Translations under genes and position numbers: made by a program
Shown here: piece by piece, positions 54,042 to 63,172 of the stretch
Numbering within the stretch: the first letter of the stretch is position 1
Layout of the letters: each line of letters begins with the position of its first letter
Notes under the pieces: generated by a model
Told to the model about the DNA's origin: nothing
Seen by the model: only the letters and a program-made list of their open reading frames with translations
Database searches by the model: none
Source: Chryseobacterium lactis
Lineage (GTDB): Bacteria > Bacteroidota > Bacteroidia > Flavobacteriales > Weeksellaceae
Assembly: GCF_003815875.1 (NCBI RefSeq)
Contig: NZ_CP033924.1
Coordinates: 5,518,001-5,582,000 of the forward strand
DNA: 64,000 nt
Direction of reading: 5' to 3'

Positions 54042-54129
54042 GTCATTGCGAGCCGAAGGCGAAGCAATCTCAGTCTTATTCTTACCAATTGGAGGTTCCG
54101 ATACCATGTTTAGATTCCTGAGGAATGAC
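54042..54129. repeat. GTCATT-type hairpin repeat, single copy
   Basis: An 88-bp element starts GTCATTGCGAGCCGAAGGCG and ends GATTCCTGAGGAATGAC; the ends are inverted repeats of each other. It belongs to the same family as the array at 7637. The rest of the gap up to 54360 has no gene; the frame across 54046-54237 reads through the repeat and is not credible. Confidence 0.75.
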
Positions 54130-54360
54130 ACCTATTGCTTTAATCATTCATTTTATGATGCAAACTTCTCTTTGTCATTTCACGGTAATCCAGCCTTACT
54201 AATTTCTGCAATGCAACCCTTCGATAAGCACACGTAAGTTTTCTAAAAATCTTTAATTTTCATCTGAAGAGTATAAGCATATTTAATTTTTAAAAGAAGA
54301 TTCGCAGAATAAGCTGTAATAAGAGTATTTTTATTTTTAAATTAGCCGTAAATTTTTTTT

Positions 54361-56220
54361 ATGAAAATCCATATTTCAGTTTTATTTATTCTATTTTTTC
54401 TTTTGGGGAAAGCCCAAAGTACCGAGCAGAAGGACACTTTTGTGAAAGATAATTTCACTAAAAAAGAATTTTACATTCCGATGCGTGATGGAGTTAAACT
54501 TTTTACTTCGGTGTATATTCCAAAAGATATTTCAAACAAAAACAAATATCCATTTCTGATGCAGAGAACCTGCTACAGTGTTGCTCCTTATGGTGAAAAT
54601 GAATATAAAACGAAAATTGGTCCCAATAGCTATCTTATGAAGGACAAATACATCTTTGTTTATCAGGATGTACGTGGAAGATATATGAGTGAGGGAACTT
54701 TCACCAATATGACGCCGCAGGTAGAACATAAAACCAAGAAAGATGTCGATGAAAGCACCGATACGTATGATACCATTGAATGGCTTTTGAAAAACATAAA
54801 AGACAATAATGGAAAAGCAGGACAATTCGGAACCTCATATCCCGGATTTTATACTGCGGTTGGAACTCTTGCAGAACATCCTGCCTTAGTAGCTTCATCG
54901 CCTCAGGCTCCGATTTCGGATTTCTGGAATGACGATTTTCTGCACAACGGAAGATTTATGTTAGGCTATTTCAGAACCTTTCCCGTGTTTGGAGTTCAAA
55001 AAACAAAGCCGGAAAACAAGGCCTGGTATATGGATTCTTTCATCAAACAAACCTCTGAAGATGGACTAAAGTTCTACAGGGATCTTGGTACATTAAAGGA
55101 TGCTTATGAAAAATATTATAAGAATAATTTCTTCATGACAGAAATTATGAATCATACCAACTATGATGAATTTTGGCAAAAAAGAGGGCTCCTTCCTCAT
55201 CTGAAAAACATCAATCATGCTGTAATGACTGTCGGAGGATGGTTTGATGCAGAAGATCTTTCAGGGCCATTAAATATCTATAAAACTATTGAAAAGACCA
55301 GTCCGAAAGCAAAAAACACAATCGTCATGGGACCGTTTTCTCATGGTGGATGGGGACAAGAGCAGGGTAAACATTTTCATAGTGAAACGTATTTTGGAGA
55401 CAGTATCGCCACCTATTACCAAAAAAATGTTGAAACAAAATTCTTCAACCATTACCTGAAAGGAAACACCAAAGAAGATGCCGGACTTCCTGAAGCGTTG
55501 ATGTATGACACCGGAGCTAAAGTATGGAAAGAATTTGCTTCCTATCCTCCTAAAAATGCACAAAAAATTAATTTTTATTTGTCAGACAAAACCTTAAAGA
55601 AAACTTCAGGACAAGGATATTCAGAATATTATAGCGATCCGAATAATCCGGTTGTAAGTTCTGATCATTTAAAGGATTTTAATGGGTTCACGCCAAGAAA
55701 TTATATGTCGGAAGACCAGAGATTTGCTGTAGGCAGACCGGATGTATTGACCTTTACAACGGATATATTGACCGAAGATATTGCTTTTGCCGGAGAAATA
55801 ATGGCCAAATTAAATATTGCCTCCTCTTCTACCGACGCTGATTTTGCCGTAAAACTAATTGACGTGTATCCTGAAGACTTTAAACCTGCTGAAAAGAAAG
55901 AAGGGGTCATCTACGGAAACTATCACCAGATGGTAAGAAGTGAAATAATGCCTGCCCGATTCAGAAATACAAAAGAAAAAGGAGAAGCATTGGTTCCCGG
56001 TCAGAAAACAGCAGTCAATTTCCGACTTCAGGATGTTGTTCACACGTTTAAAAAAGGACATAAAATCCAGATTCAGATCAGCAGTACCTGGTTTCCATTA
56101 TTTGCTATCAATCCACAGAAATTTTTAGATAATCCGAATTTTGCTACAAAAGAAGATTATACAAAAGCGTTTATTAAAGTCTATGATGACAGCTCTATTG
56201 AAGCTGATATCCTGAAATAA
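54361..56220 (+). CDS. Secreted CocE/NonD family (S15-type) hydrolase
   Basis: A 619-residue exported alpha/beta-hydrolase of the X-Pro dipeptidyl-peptidase/alpha-amino acid ester hydrolase group. Signal peptide (ending GKAQS). The catalytic set is visible: nucleophile S159 in GQFGTSYPGFYT, acid D296 in GGWFDAEDLSGPL and H328 in MGPFSHGGWG. The C-terminal jelly-roll domain (about 400-619) is typical. It may cleave acyl esters, amides or N-terminal dipeptides in the periplasm; the substrate is open. Single gene with its own terminator. Confidence 0.92.
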   Translation: MKIHISVLFILFFLLGKAQSTEQKDTFVKDNFTKKEFYIPMRDGVKLFTSVYIPKDISNKNKYPFLMQRTCYSVAPYGENEYKTKIGPNSYLMKDKYIFVYQDVRGRYMSEGTFTNMTPQVEHKTKKDVDESTDTYDTIEWLLKNIKDNNGKAGQFGTSYPGFYTAVGTLAEHPALVASSPQAPISDFWNDDFLHNGRFMLGYFRTFPVFGVQKTKPENKAWYMDSFIKQTSEDGLKFYRDLGTLKDAYEKYYKNNFFMTEIMNHTNYDEFWQKRGLLPHLKNINHAVMTVGGWFDAEDLSGPLNIYKTIEKTSPKAKNTIVMGPFSHGGWGQEQGKHFHSETYFGDSIATYYQKNVETKFFNHYLKGNTKEDAGLPEALMYDTGAKVWKEFASYPPKNAQKINFYLSDKTLKKTSGQGYSEYYSDPNNPVVSSDHLKDFNGFTPRNYMSEDQRFAVGRPDVLTFTTDILTEDIAFAGEIMAKLNIASSSTDADFAVKLIDVYPEDFKPAEKKEGVIYGNYHQMVRSEIMPARFRNTKEKGEALVPGQKTAVNFRLQDVVHTFKKGHKIQIQISSTWFPLFAINPQKFLDNPNFATKEDYTKAFIKVYDDSSIEADILK

Positions 56221-56224
56221 ATTG

Positions 56225-56257
56225 AAAAGCTGTTCGTTTGAACAGCTTTTTTGTTTT
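56225..56257 (+). terminator. Terminator after the CocE-type hydrolase gene
   Basis: AAAAGCTGTTC pairs with GAACAGCTTTT around a 4-base loop, followed by T residues. Confidence 0.88.
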
Positions 56258-56279
56258 TAATGATTTAGTAGACGACGCA

Positions 56280-56310
56280 GCCTTGTCAAGGTTTAAAACC
56301 TTGACAAGGC
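56280..56310. repeat. 31-bp perfect palindrome
   Basis: GCCTTGTCAAGGTTT and AAACCTTGACAAGGC are perfect inverted repeats of 15 bp around one central base. The element lies between convergent genes (hydrolase and alkB). No second copy is seen in this window. Confidence 0.8.
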
Positions 56311-56335
56311 TTGCGTTGAAATCTCCCGAAGATCT

Positions 56336-56950
56336 TTATTCTTCAATTGTTCTGAAAGTAAGGTTAACCCTTGGGGTTTTCACTTTGGTGGTAGGTGGAA
56401 GTCTGTGAAGCCAATTTTCCTGGGTCGTTCCCTTCATAATCAGCAAGCTTCCGTTTTCGAGGAATACTTCTACTTTTTCTCCGGTTGTTTTATGTTTGAA
56501 TAGAAACTTTCTCTCCGCTCCAAAGGTCAAAGAAGCGATGGCACCATGTTTTTTCAGGTCGGTTTCCCCATCACTATGGTAAGCCATTCCTTCACTACCG
56601 TCATGGTATAAATTGAGAAGGCATGAGTTGTAGGTCTCTCCGGAAACTTGTTCACATCTCTGTTTTAATTCCAGTAATTCCGGTGTCCATAGTTGAGCAT
56701 ATTTCGTTCGTTTTGAGTAGGTATATTCAAAAGCCTTTTCACCAAACCAGGCCACTTTTCTCTTTGTCAAAATCAATTTACCAAAAATCATAGCTTCATC
56801 ATTTTCCCAGGGAATCTGATTGAAAAGATAATCGTAATACCTATCAGACTCTTCTTTTGAAAAGATTTTCCCATAATAATGAACTGTTCCGTCGTTCGGA
56901 AGTATGTTAAGCGGGTAATCTGAGATATCTTCAAAGAGGCTCATTATCAT
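56336..56950 (-). CDS. AlkB-type alpha-ketoglutarate-dependent dioxygenase
   Basis: A 204-residue Fe(II)/2OG oxygenase that removes methyl groups from 1-methyladenine and 3-methylcytosine in DNA or RNA. AlkB hallmarks: CLLNLYHDGSEGMAYHSDGE, where HSD supplies the first His and Asp; LFKHKTTG; and the C-terminal NWLHRLPPTTKV with the second His, followed by PRVNLTFR with the 2-oxoglutarate-binding Arg. Size and motifs fit the ALKBH2/3-like group common in Bacteroidota. The Ada/Ogt-like gene lies 241 bp upstream on the same strand; both act on alkylated bases. Confidence 0.93.
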   Translation of the reverse strand: MIMSLFEDISDYPLNILPNDGTVHYYGKIFSKEESDRYYDYLFNQIPWENDEAMIFGKLILTKRKVAWFGEKAFEYTYSKRTKYAQLWTPELLELKQRCEQVSGETYNSCLLNLYHDGSEGMAYHSDGETDLKKHGAIASLTFGAERKFLFKHKTTGEKVEVFLENGSLLIMKGTTQENWLHRLPPTTKVKTPRVNLTFRTIEE

Positions 56951-57117
56951 TTTTAATTTGAAAAATTATATGATTTAATTAAACACAAATTACACAAATA
57001 TTTTCACAAATAACACGATTACATGTTTATGAATAACAACGGACTATGATCCTGAGCATAAGCTGGAAGCTTACGAACGAAGTTCATGAAGGAAGCCCGT
57101 TCAATCAAAAATAATCA

Positions 57118-57140
57118 ATCCATCGGCTTTAGCCAAAACG
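57118..57140 (-). repeat. Copy of a GCCGATGGAT-type intergenic repeat
   Basis: On the minus strand GTTTTGGCTAAAGCCGATGG corresponds to GTTTTGGCTAACGCCGATGG at 8102-8121, one mismatch in 20 bases, in gaps 49 kb apart. Confidence 0.5.
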
Positions 57141-57191
57141 TATTATTGAATATTCTGTAAATGAAAAAAATTGTGCTTTTGGCTAAGATAA

Positions 57192-58034
57192 TTAAGAATA
57201 AACGTGAGAACTTTCCCAACCCACAATCAGCTGTTTTCTGTCGCTTCCCCATCGGTATCCACCAAGGTGTCCTGTAGATTGTATCACACGATGACAGGGA
57301 ATAAGAAAAGCGACGGGATTGCTGCCAATTGCCGTTCCTACTGCCCTTGAAGCCTTTGGATTTCCTATTCTTTCTGCCAAACTACCATAAGTAGACAGCT
57401 TTCCCATTGGAATTGTCAGCAGACTTTCCCAGACTTTAAGTTGAAAATCGGTTCCCTTTAAATGGAGTTTAATTGTATTGAGTTTTGTCCAGTCTTTATC
57501 GAATATGGACAATGCATTTTGTTGAAGTGCATCTTGTCTTTCAAAAAAAGAAGCATTGGGAAATTTGTCGTTTAAATCTCCCAATGCTGCCTCTTTATCG
57601 TTTTCAAAAGCCATATAACAGATTCCTTTTTCTGTAGATGCCACCAATATATTTCCAAAAGGACTTTCTGAAAAACTATAATTGATAGCAAGGCTTTTTC
57701 CACCGTTTTTATATTCCGCCGGAGACATTCCTTCTATTTTTACAAACAGATCATGAAGTCTGCTTGTACTGGAAAATCCTGTCTCGTAAGCGGCATCAAA
57801 CAAGCTTGCTTTTTCTTCTTTCAATAAATTTTTAGCATGTTCAAGACTGATGAACTGCAAAAATTTTTTCGGACTTGTTCCTGCCCAATCCGTAAAGATT
57901 TTCTGAAAATGAGCGGGACTCAAGTGAATATTCTCTGCCACTTCCTCCAAACTTGGCTGAAGTCTGAAATTGCTCTGGATATACTCTATCGCTTTGGCAA
58001 TTCTATTGTAATCTATTTGATTTTGTGTGGACAT
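57192..58034 (-). CDS. Bifunctional AraC-type HTH and O6-methylguanine-DNA methyltransferase
   Basis: A 280-residue Ada/Ogt-like protein. Residues 8-107 are an AraC-type HTH (YIQSNFRLQPSLEEVAENIH, AHFQKIFTDWAGTSPKKFLQ, AYETGFSSTSRLHDLFV); residues 125-280 form the MGMT domain with the acceptor C247 in PCHRVI and the following GGYRWG. It lacks the N-terminal Cys-rich Ada domain that senses methyl phosphotriesters. It repairs O6-methylguanine by irreversible transfer to C247, and may also regulate transcription. It lies upstream of alkB on the same strand. Confidence 0.93.
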   Translation of the reverse strand: MSTQNQIDYNRIAKAIEYIQSNFRLQPSLEEVAENIHLSPAHFQKIFTDWAGTSPKKFLQFISLEHAKNLLKEEKASLFDAAYETGFSSTSRLHDLFVKIEGMSPAEYKNGGKSLAINYSFSESPFGNILVASTEKGICYMAFENDKEAALGDLNDKFPNASFFERQDALQQNALSIFDKDWTKLNTIKLHLKGTDFQLKVWESLLTIPMGKLSTYGSLAERIGNPKASRAVGTAIGSNPVAFLIPCHRVIQSTGHLGGYRWGSDRKQLIVGWESSHVYS

Positions 58035-58103
58035 TTTTATTCTGTTTTACCTCACAAATTTCCAAAGAATATACGGCAGAAAAAATCCGATTCTTGCGGA
58101 ATA

Positions 58104-58961
58104 TTAGTTGTTGTTATAAATATCGTTGTAAGCAAGCATTTTGTAATATAACTTTGCTGCTAAGAAAGCAGTTGGCTTAGCCATCGGAGAATCCATTAAT
58201 TCTACAATGTCAAATGCTACTACATTACATTTTTCAAATACTTTTCTTAATAATTCCAATGTTGGATACCACTGTAATCCACCCGGCTCAGGAGTTCCTG
58301 TAGATGGTGCAATGGAAGGATCAAAAGCATCAAGGTCAATGGTGATATAGACATTTCCTGAAACTTTCTCCAATACATCATTAATCCAGTTTTCATTGTT
58401 TGCAATTTCGTGAGCAAAGAATACTCTTCCTTCCGGTAAATACTGAGCTTCTTCCACATCCATAGAACGGATTCCCACCTGCACTAAGTTATGTTTCTGG
58501 TTCGCTTCAAAAACAGCACATGCATGGTTTGAAGTAGAACCGTGGAAATCAGGACGTAGATCTGTGTGAGCATCCAGCTGAAGAACCGTTAAGTTCTCAA
58601 ACTTCTCTCCTACCGCACGAATAGAACCGATAGAAACAGAATGTTCACCTCCAAATAACGTAAATATCTTTCCTTCATTATTCAAAAGCTCTTTTGTTTT
58701 CTGGTAAACAGCTTCTGTCATTGCCTCCGGAGTAGAATTTTCAGAAATTTCTCCTGCAAGGTATACTCCCTGAAGGTAAGGTTCTGTCTGTGTTTCGATA
58801 TCATAAAGCTCCATATTTTCTGAAGCGTTTAAGAATAACTCAGGCCCTTTATCAGCTCCTTTTCCCCATGTTGATGTTCCATCGTAAGGAACAGTTACCA
58901 ACATTATTTTCGAATTTTCCAACGTTGCGTTTTCCTCGGGAATTCCAGCGTATGTTTTCAT
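58104..58961 (-). CDS. speB: Agmatinase
   Basis: Ureohydrolase of 285 residues that splits agmatine into putrescine and urea with a binuclear Mn centre. The metal ligands are seen in FGGEHSVSIG, QLDAHTDLR, and ITIDLDAFDPSIAPSTGTPE. The last motif also carries the substrate-facing residues. The family includes guanidinobutyrases and related enzymes, but the arginine decarboxylase gene 1 kb away on the same strand supports agmatinase. A TAnnTTTG box lies 46 bp before the start. Confidence 0.93.
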   Translation of the reverse strand: MKTYAGIPEENATLENSKIMLVTVPYDGTSTWGKGADKGPELFLNASENMELYDIETQTEPYLQGVYLAGEISENSTPEAMTEAVYQKTKELLNNEGKIFTLFGGEHSVSIGSIRAVGEKFENLTVLQLDAHTDLRPDFHGSTSNHACAVFEANQKHNLVQVGIRSMDVEEAQYLPEGRVFFAHEIANNENWINDVLEKVSGNVYITIDLDAFDPSIAPSTGTPEPGGLQWYPTLELLRKVFEKCNVVAFDIVELMDSPMAKPTAFLAAKLYYKMLAYNDIYNNN

Positions 58962-59006
58962 GCTTTATTTTAAAATTTTAATGTTTTAAGATTGAAATAT
59001 TGGCTA

Positions 59007-59014
59007 CAAAGATA
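59007..59014 (-). promoter_or_regulatory. Candidate -7 box of speB
   Basis: On the minus strand TATCTTTG matches TAnnTTTG exactly, 46 bp before the speB start. The -33 element is not clear. Confidence 0.45.
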
Positions 59015-59188
59015 CGAAGAAGTTAAGAGTTGAAAGTGGAAAATTGAAAATTGGGTTGGGAAAGATTGAAAAGCACTCTTTGTTAGAAATAAAATGACTG
59101 ATCTTAGTCAATCTGTTCTCATTTTCAACTTTCGGCTTTTAATTTTCCATTTCCAACTCAAACCCTTATTTTTACAAAAACTTTAAAT

Positions 59189-59848
59189 ATGCCTTTAAAA
59201 GCTGTTCTTTTCGATATGGATGGAGTGATTGTAGATACAGAGCCATTGCATAGAAAAGCTTATTTCAAAACTTTTGATGAATTGGAAATTAATGTTTCCG
59301 AAGATCTATATACTTCTTTTACAGGAGCTTCTACAAAAAGGGTCTCTGAAACATTAATCAATGAGTTTAATTTAAATCAAACCTACGAAACTATTGCAGG
59401 CATCAAACGGGCTCACTTCAAAGATTATTTTTATAATGATGATGAATTTGATTTAATTCCCGGAGTAAGGCAACTGATTGAACATTATCACGAAAACGGT
59501 ATAAAACTTATTCTGGCTTCTTCTGCAACCATGACGACCATCGATATGGTTTTTGAAAAGTTTGAACTGGAAAAATATTTCAGCGGAAAGATAAGCGGTG
59601 CCGATTTAAAGGAATCCAAACCTCATCCGGAAGTTTTCTTACTTGCTGCTGAAATGGCAGGAGAACCTGAGAAAAACTGCATGGTGATTGAAGACTCTAC
59701 CAACGGAATTCTGGCAGCACATCGGGCTAAAATATTTTGTGCAGCGTATAGAAGTCCTCATTCAAAAAATCAGGATTATACATTAGCTGATACGGTCATT
59801 TCCGATTATGAAGATCTTGAACTGGATAAAATTTCTAAATATTTCTAA
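59189..59848 (+). CDS. HAD-superfamily phosphatase/beta-phosphoglucomutase-like
   Basis: A 219-residue HAD subfamily I hydrolase. Motif I is LFDMDGVIVDTEPLHRKAY (residues 7-25) with nucleophile D9 and acid/base D11; motif II is ILASSATMTT near 110; motif III includes ESKPHPEVFLLAAEM near 147; motif IV is VIEDSTNGILAA near 170. The helical cap of 60-70 residues fits the beta-phosphoglucomutase/phosphoglycolate group. The substrate is undetermined. It is located between speB and speA but on the opposite strand. Confidence 0.9.
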   Translation: MPLKAVLFDMDGVIVDTEPLHRKAYFKTFDELEINVSEDLYTSFTGASTKRVSETLINEFNLNQTYETIAGIKRAHFKDYFYNDDEFDLIPGVRQLIEHYHENGIKLILASSATMTTIDMVFEKFELEKYFSGKISGADLKESKPHPEVFLLAAEMAGEPEKNCMVIEDSTNGILAAHRAKIFCAAYRSPHSKNQDYTLADTVISDYEDLELDKISKYF

Positions 59849-59854
59849 ATATAA

Positions 59855-59888
59855 AAAGCTCTCAAAAAAATTGAGAGCTTTGTTTTTA
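59855..59888 (+). terminator. Terminator after the HAD gene
   Basis: AAAGCTCTCAA pairs with TTGAGAGCTTT, then G and a T-run. Confidence 0.88.
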
Positions 59889-59898
59889 TTTACTATTT

Positions 59899-59975
59899 GT
59901 CATTCTGAATGAAACGAAGTGGAATGAAGAATCTTAAAATGAGATTGCTACGTCACTTTCGTTCCTCGCAATGAC
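59899..59975. repeat. GTCATT-type hairpin repeat, single copy
   Basis: A 77-bp element begins GTCATTCTGAATGAAACGAA and ends CTCGCAATGAC; left and right ends are imperfect inverted repeats. It is related to the array at 7637 and lies just beyond the stop of speA. Confidence 0.7.
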
Positions 59976-59985
59976 AGATTGAGGT

Positions 59986-61380
59986 CTATTTATACCCAAG
60001 AAGTTTCAATATATCTTCAGGTTCCTGCTTTTCACGGAAAATCTCGTATTGCAATTCACCATTTTCATCTTTCTGAATCAGGACGTGTCTTGGCTGAGGC
60101 ATCAGACAGTGGTGAACGCCACCATAACCACCAATTGTTTCCTGATAAGCTCCCGTATGGAAGAAACCGATATATAAAGGCTTTGTATCACTGAAAACCG
60201 GTAAGTAAATGGCATTGGTATGCTGCTCAGAGTTATAATAATCATCCGAATCACATGTTAATCCTCCCAAAAATACTCTTTCATAGGTATCTTCCCATCG
60301 GTTTAACGGAAGCATGATAAAGTGTCTTGAGATTGCCCAGGTATCAGGAAGTGTAGTCATGAAAGAAGAATCAATCATATTCCACTTTTCTCTGTCATTC
60401 TGACGTTTCTGAGAAATAATTTTATAAAGGTTGGCACCACTTTCCCCAACGGTAAAGCTTCCAAATTCCGTATAAATATTAGGTTCTTCTACTCCTTCTT
60501 CTTCGCAGAACTTTTTGATCTGAGAAACGATCTCTTCTACCATATATTGGTAATCGTAGTCAAAATTCAAAGAAGTTTTGATTGGGAAACCACCACCGAT
60601 ATTCAATGAATCTACTTCCGGAGCAATTTTCTTCAGACGGGCATACACACGAAGACATTTGTACAATTCGTTCCAGTAGTAGGAAGTATCTTTGATCCCC
60701 GTATTAATGAAGAAATGAAGCATCTTCAATCTTGCATTCGGGTGTTCAGCGATTTTTTGACTGTAATAAGGAATGATATCCTTATATCCGATCCCTAATC
60801 TTGAGGTATAAAATTCAAACTTCGGTTCTTCTTCAGAAGCAATTCTGATCCCGATATTAAATGTTGAATCAATACTTTCCGTAAGCTTATCCAGCTCACG
60901 ATAATTATCCAGAATCGGCGTAATATTTTCAAAACCGTTGTTGATCATATCTGAGATCTTCGCCAGATAATCATCTGTTTTGAACCCATTACAGATTACT
61001 TCGATATTCTTATCTACTTTCTCTTTTTCATAAAGAGACTTTACAATATCCATATCATAAGCAGAAGAAGTTTCTATTGAAATATCATTTTTCAAAGCTT
61101 CTTCCAATACAAAATTAAAATGACTGGATTTTGTACAGTAACAGTAGGTATAATTCTTTCTATATTCGGTTTTCTCAAAAGCTTCTTTAAACCAGCTTTT
61201 GGCTTTCTGAATATTTTGAGAAATTCTCGGCAGATAGCTAATCTTTAGCGGAGTGCCAAATTGTTCAACCACATCCATCAATGGAACATCGTGAAACAAC
61301 AAATTGTTCTCAGAAACATTAAATTCCTCCGTAGGAAAATATAATGTCTGATCAATAAGTTCCGAGTACTTTATTTTCAT
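59986..61380 (-). CDS. speA: Biosynthetic arginine decarboxylase (PLP, alanine-racemase fold)
   Basis: A 464-residue fold-III PLP enzyme that makes agmatine from arginine, the first step of the agmatine route to putrescine. Seen: YCYCTKSSHFNF with the PLP-binding Lys near residue 84, LNIGGGFP with the phosphate-binding glycines, YTEFGSFTVG, and GGLTCDSDDYYN with the Cys of the second active site supplied across the dimer. It is shorter than E. coli SpeA (658 residues) and is the compact form common in Bacteroidota. The agmatinase gene is 1 kb downstream on the same strand, separated by the inverted HAD gene. Confidence 0.9.
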   Translation of the reverse strand: MKIKYSELIDQTLYFPTEEFNVSENNLLFHDVPLMDVVEQFGTPLKISYLPRISQNIQKAKSWFKEAFEKTEYRKNYTYCYCTKSSHFNFVLEEALKNDISIETSSAYDMDIVKSLYEKEKVDKNIEVICNGFKTDDYLAKISDMINNGFENITPILDNYRELDKLTESIDSTFNIGIRIASEEEPKFEFYTSRLGIGYKDIIPYYSQKIAEHPNARLKMLHFFINTGIKDTSYYWNELYKCLRVYARLKKIAPEVDSLNIGGGFPIKTSLNFDYDYQYMVEEIVSQIKKFCEEEGVEEPNIYTEFGSFTVGESGANLYKIISQKRQNDREKWNMIDSSFMTTLPDTWAISRHFIMLPLNRWEDTYERVFLGGLTCDSDDYYNSEQHTNAIYLPVFSDTKPLYIGFFHTGAYQETIGGYGGVHHCLMPQPRHVLIQKDENGELQYEIFREKQEPEDILKLLGYK

Positions 61381-61502
61381 TTCTAAACAAGTGAATTAAG
61401 AAATGCAAAATTGCTAAAAAAGTTTGATTTTTGAGCGTTAAAATTATTATAATTTTCTATAATTACATGATATTGTATTCTGTCGTTTTTTTATTCTGAT
61501 AA

Positions 61503-62378
61503 TCAACGTGTAAACTTTTCAATATATTCGTTTCGTTTGCTTTCAGAGATTCCTAAAGCCTGTTGAATGTATGCATCCATTGAGCCATACTTTTTATTAA
61601 CCTCTTCAAAAGCAGCATCAAGATACCTTTTTTCAACCCAGCTTAATTTTTCCAAAACCTGTACATCCATTTTAGGATACAGAAAATGCAGATTATTGGC
61701 CAGGTGCAGTCTTTTTTGAACCAGGTCTTTTCTGTAGTTGTTAGACAGAAGGTATTCGTTATAAATAGTTTGTTTATCAAATTTTAGAATACTCAGGATC
61801 AAAGCAGTAATAATCCCTGTTCGGTCTTTTCCCGCGGTACAATGATAGAGGATCGGTTCTTTAGATTCCAGAATCTCTGTAATAATTCTCTTTATTGTTT
61901 CAGGCTTTTCTGTAACATATTCACGATAGAAATTGATCATCCTTTTGTCGGCATCAGAACCGTTTACTTTTCCTTTTAAGACAAGCTTTTTGGCCTGATC
62001 AAGCTGGTCTCCTTCATCTTCAAATGCAGAATAGTTTTTATAAACAATTTCCTTCGGCAGTTCGTCCGGTTTCTGGGCAATTTCTTTTGAATTTCTTAAA
62101 TCTATGACTTCTTTTATACCCATTTTTTCAAGAGTATTAAAGGATTTTTTTTTCAGCTTATGAAGATGACCACTTCTATACAGTACACTATCTTTTAAAA
62201 CCTTTCCCTCAGTATTTTTAATATTGCCAACTGTTCGAAAGTTGTATACCTTCCTGATTGCAATTCCATTTTCAGTTTCATTTTTACCATATTCGGGTGT
62301 TTCAAAATTTTGAGTTTTACAAGATAAAATACAAAATAATGAAATAGTGGTAACTGATATTTTGATTAATTTATTCAA
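61503..62378 (-). CDS. Lipoprotein tyrosine/phosphoinositide phosphatase-like protein
   Basis: A 291-residue exported phosphatase. Lipobox ILSC at residues 17-20. Two family marks of bacterial LipA/PtpB-like dual-specificity enzymes: YNFRTVGNI near 45, VLYRSGHLHKL near 65, VIDLRNSKEI near 91, and the P-loop HCTAGKDRTG with C180 and R186 (CxxGxxRT). The Lys and Asp in the P-loop (AGKDR) recall enzymes acting on phosphoinositides as well as phosphotyrosine. It would act in the periplasm or at the outer membrane; the substrate is unknown. Confidence 0.9.
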   Translation of the reverse strand: MNKLIKISVTTISLFCILSCKTQNFETPEYGKNETENGIAIRKVYNFRTVGNIKNTEGKVLKDSVLYRSGHLHKLKKKSFNTLEKMGIKEVIDLRNSKEIAQKPDELPKEIVYKNYSAFEDEGDQLDQAKKLVLKGKVNGSDADKRMINFYREYVTEKPETIKRIITEILESKEPILYHCTAGKDRTGIITALILSILKFDKQTIYNEYLLSNNYRKDLVQKRLHLANNLHFLYPKMDVQVLEKLSWVEKRYLDAAFEEVNKKYGSMDAYIQQALGISESKRNEYIEKFTR

Positions 62379-62524
62379 TAGGTTTGTTTATTAAATCACT
62401 TGTCTACCTTCTATACTTTAAAATTATACTTATTTTTAAGTTTTGGAAAGCCGGTGGGTTTATTTTTAATTTATTAATCGGACTAAAGCACACTTTCATT
62501 TATAATTATCAGTAAAGTTCATTT

Positions 62525-63172
62525 CTAATAAATTGAGGGATATTCTATTTCATCGATCCCTACAAAAAATAAGACATCTCCTGCTTCATATCTCACTGAA
62601 ACTTCATCTTCAACGGCAAAATTTCGAGTGCCTATTCTTGTTGTAATGCTTAGATTTCCATTTGTTAAAGGCCAATTCAAGCCCTTAGTTGTTATATTCT
62701 CCGCTGAGGGAAAAGGATAAAGAGAAATCATCCTATTTTTAACCCCTTTCAATGTAAAATCTTTAGGAATAAAATAATATTCTGAAAACTCATCAAAAAA
62801 TCTGAGGTTCACACGGTCCTTAAATGTATAGGCAACACTAAGGTTTCCAAGGAAATGATCCTGCTCTCCTCCACTTCCACCAAGTACATCTATATCAGAA
62901 AATCCTTTTTCAAGAATGATTTCCAATGCCTTATGAAAGTCTGTTTTATCCTGATCTAATGTAAGTATAAATTTCTCCCGATACATATCTTCATCAGACC
63001 CGGGATGCGAATCAAAATCCCCGGAAATAAAATCCAGCTTCTCCAAAGGGAATCCCATCCTTTTTAAATAATGAAAAGCACCGTCTGTACAGGCGATCAA
63101 CTCATAATGTTCAGGATTGGGCAATGATTTCGGAGCATCTCCGTTGATGAAAAGTAATACTTTATCTTTCAT
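62525..63172 (-). CDS. Thiamine pyrophosphokinase
   Basis: A 215-residue cytoplasmic enzyme converting thiamine to thiamine diphosphate with ATP. Seen: LFINGDAPKSLPNPEHYELI, IACTDGAFHYLKRMGF with the substrate-binding Asp, DFISGDFDS, LDQDKTDFHKAL and GGSGGEQDHFLGNL. The C-terminal half is a beta-sandwich. Its start overlaps the end of the cobalamin adenosyltransferase gene by 11 bp, so the two cofactor genes form an operon. Confidence 0.93.
   Translation of the reverse strand: MKDKVLLFINGDAPKSLPNPEHYELIACTDGAFHYLKRMGFPLEKLDFISGDFDSHPGSDEDMYREKFILTLDQDKTDFHKALEIILEKGFSDIDVLGGSGGEQDHFLGNLSVAYTFKDRVNLRFFDEFSEYYFIPKDFTLKGVKNRMISLYPFPSAENITTKGLNWPLTNGNLSITTRIGTRNFAVEDEVSVRYEAGDVLFFVGIDEIEYPSIY

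Noticed and set aside
54046-54237. 63-codon frame across the gap after the receptor gene
   Set aside because: It reads through the GTCATT hairpin repeat and shows no protein-like pattern.
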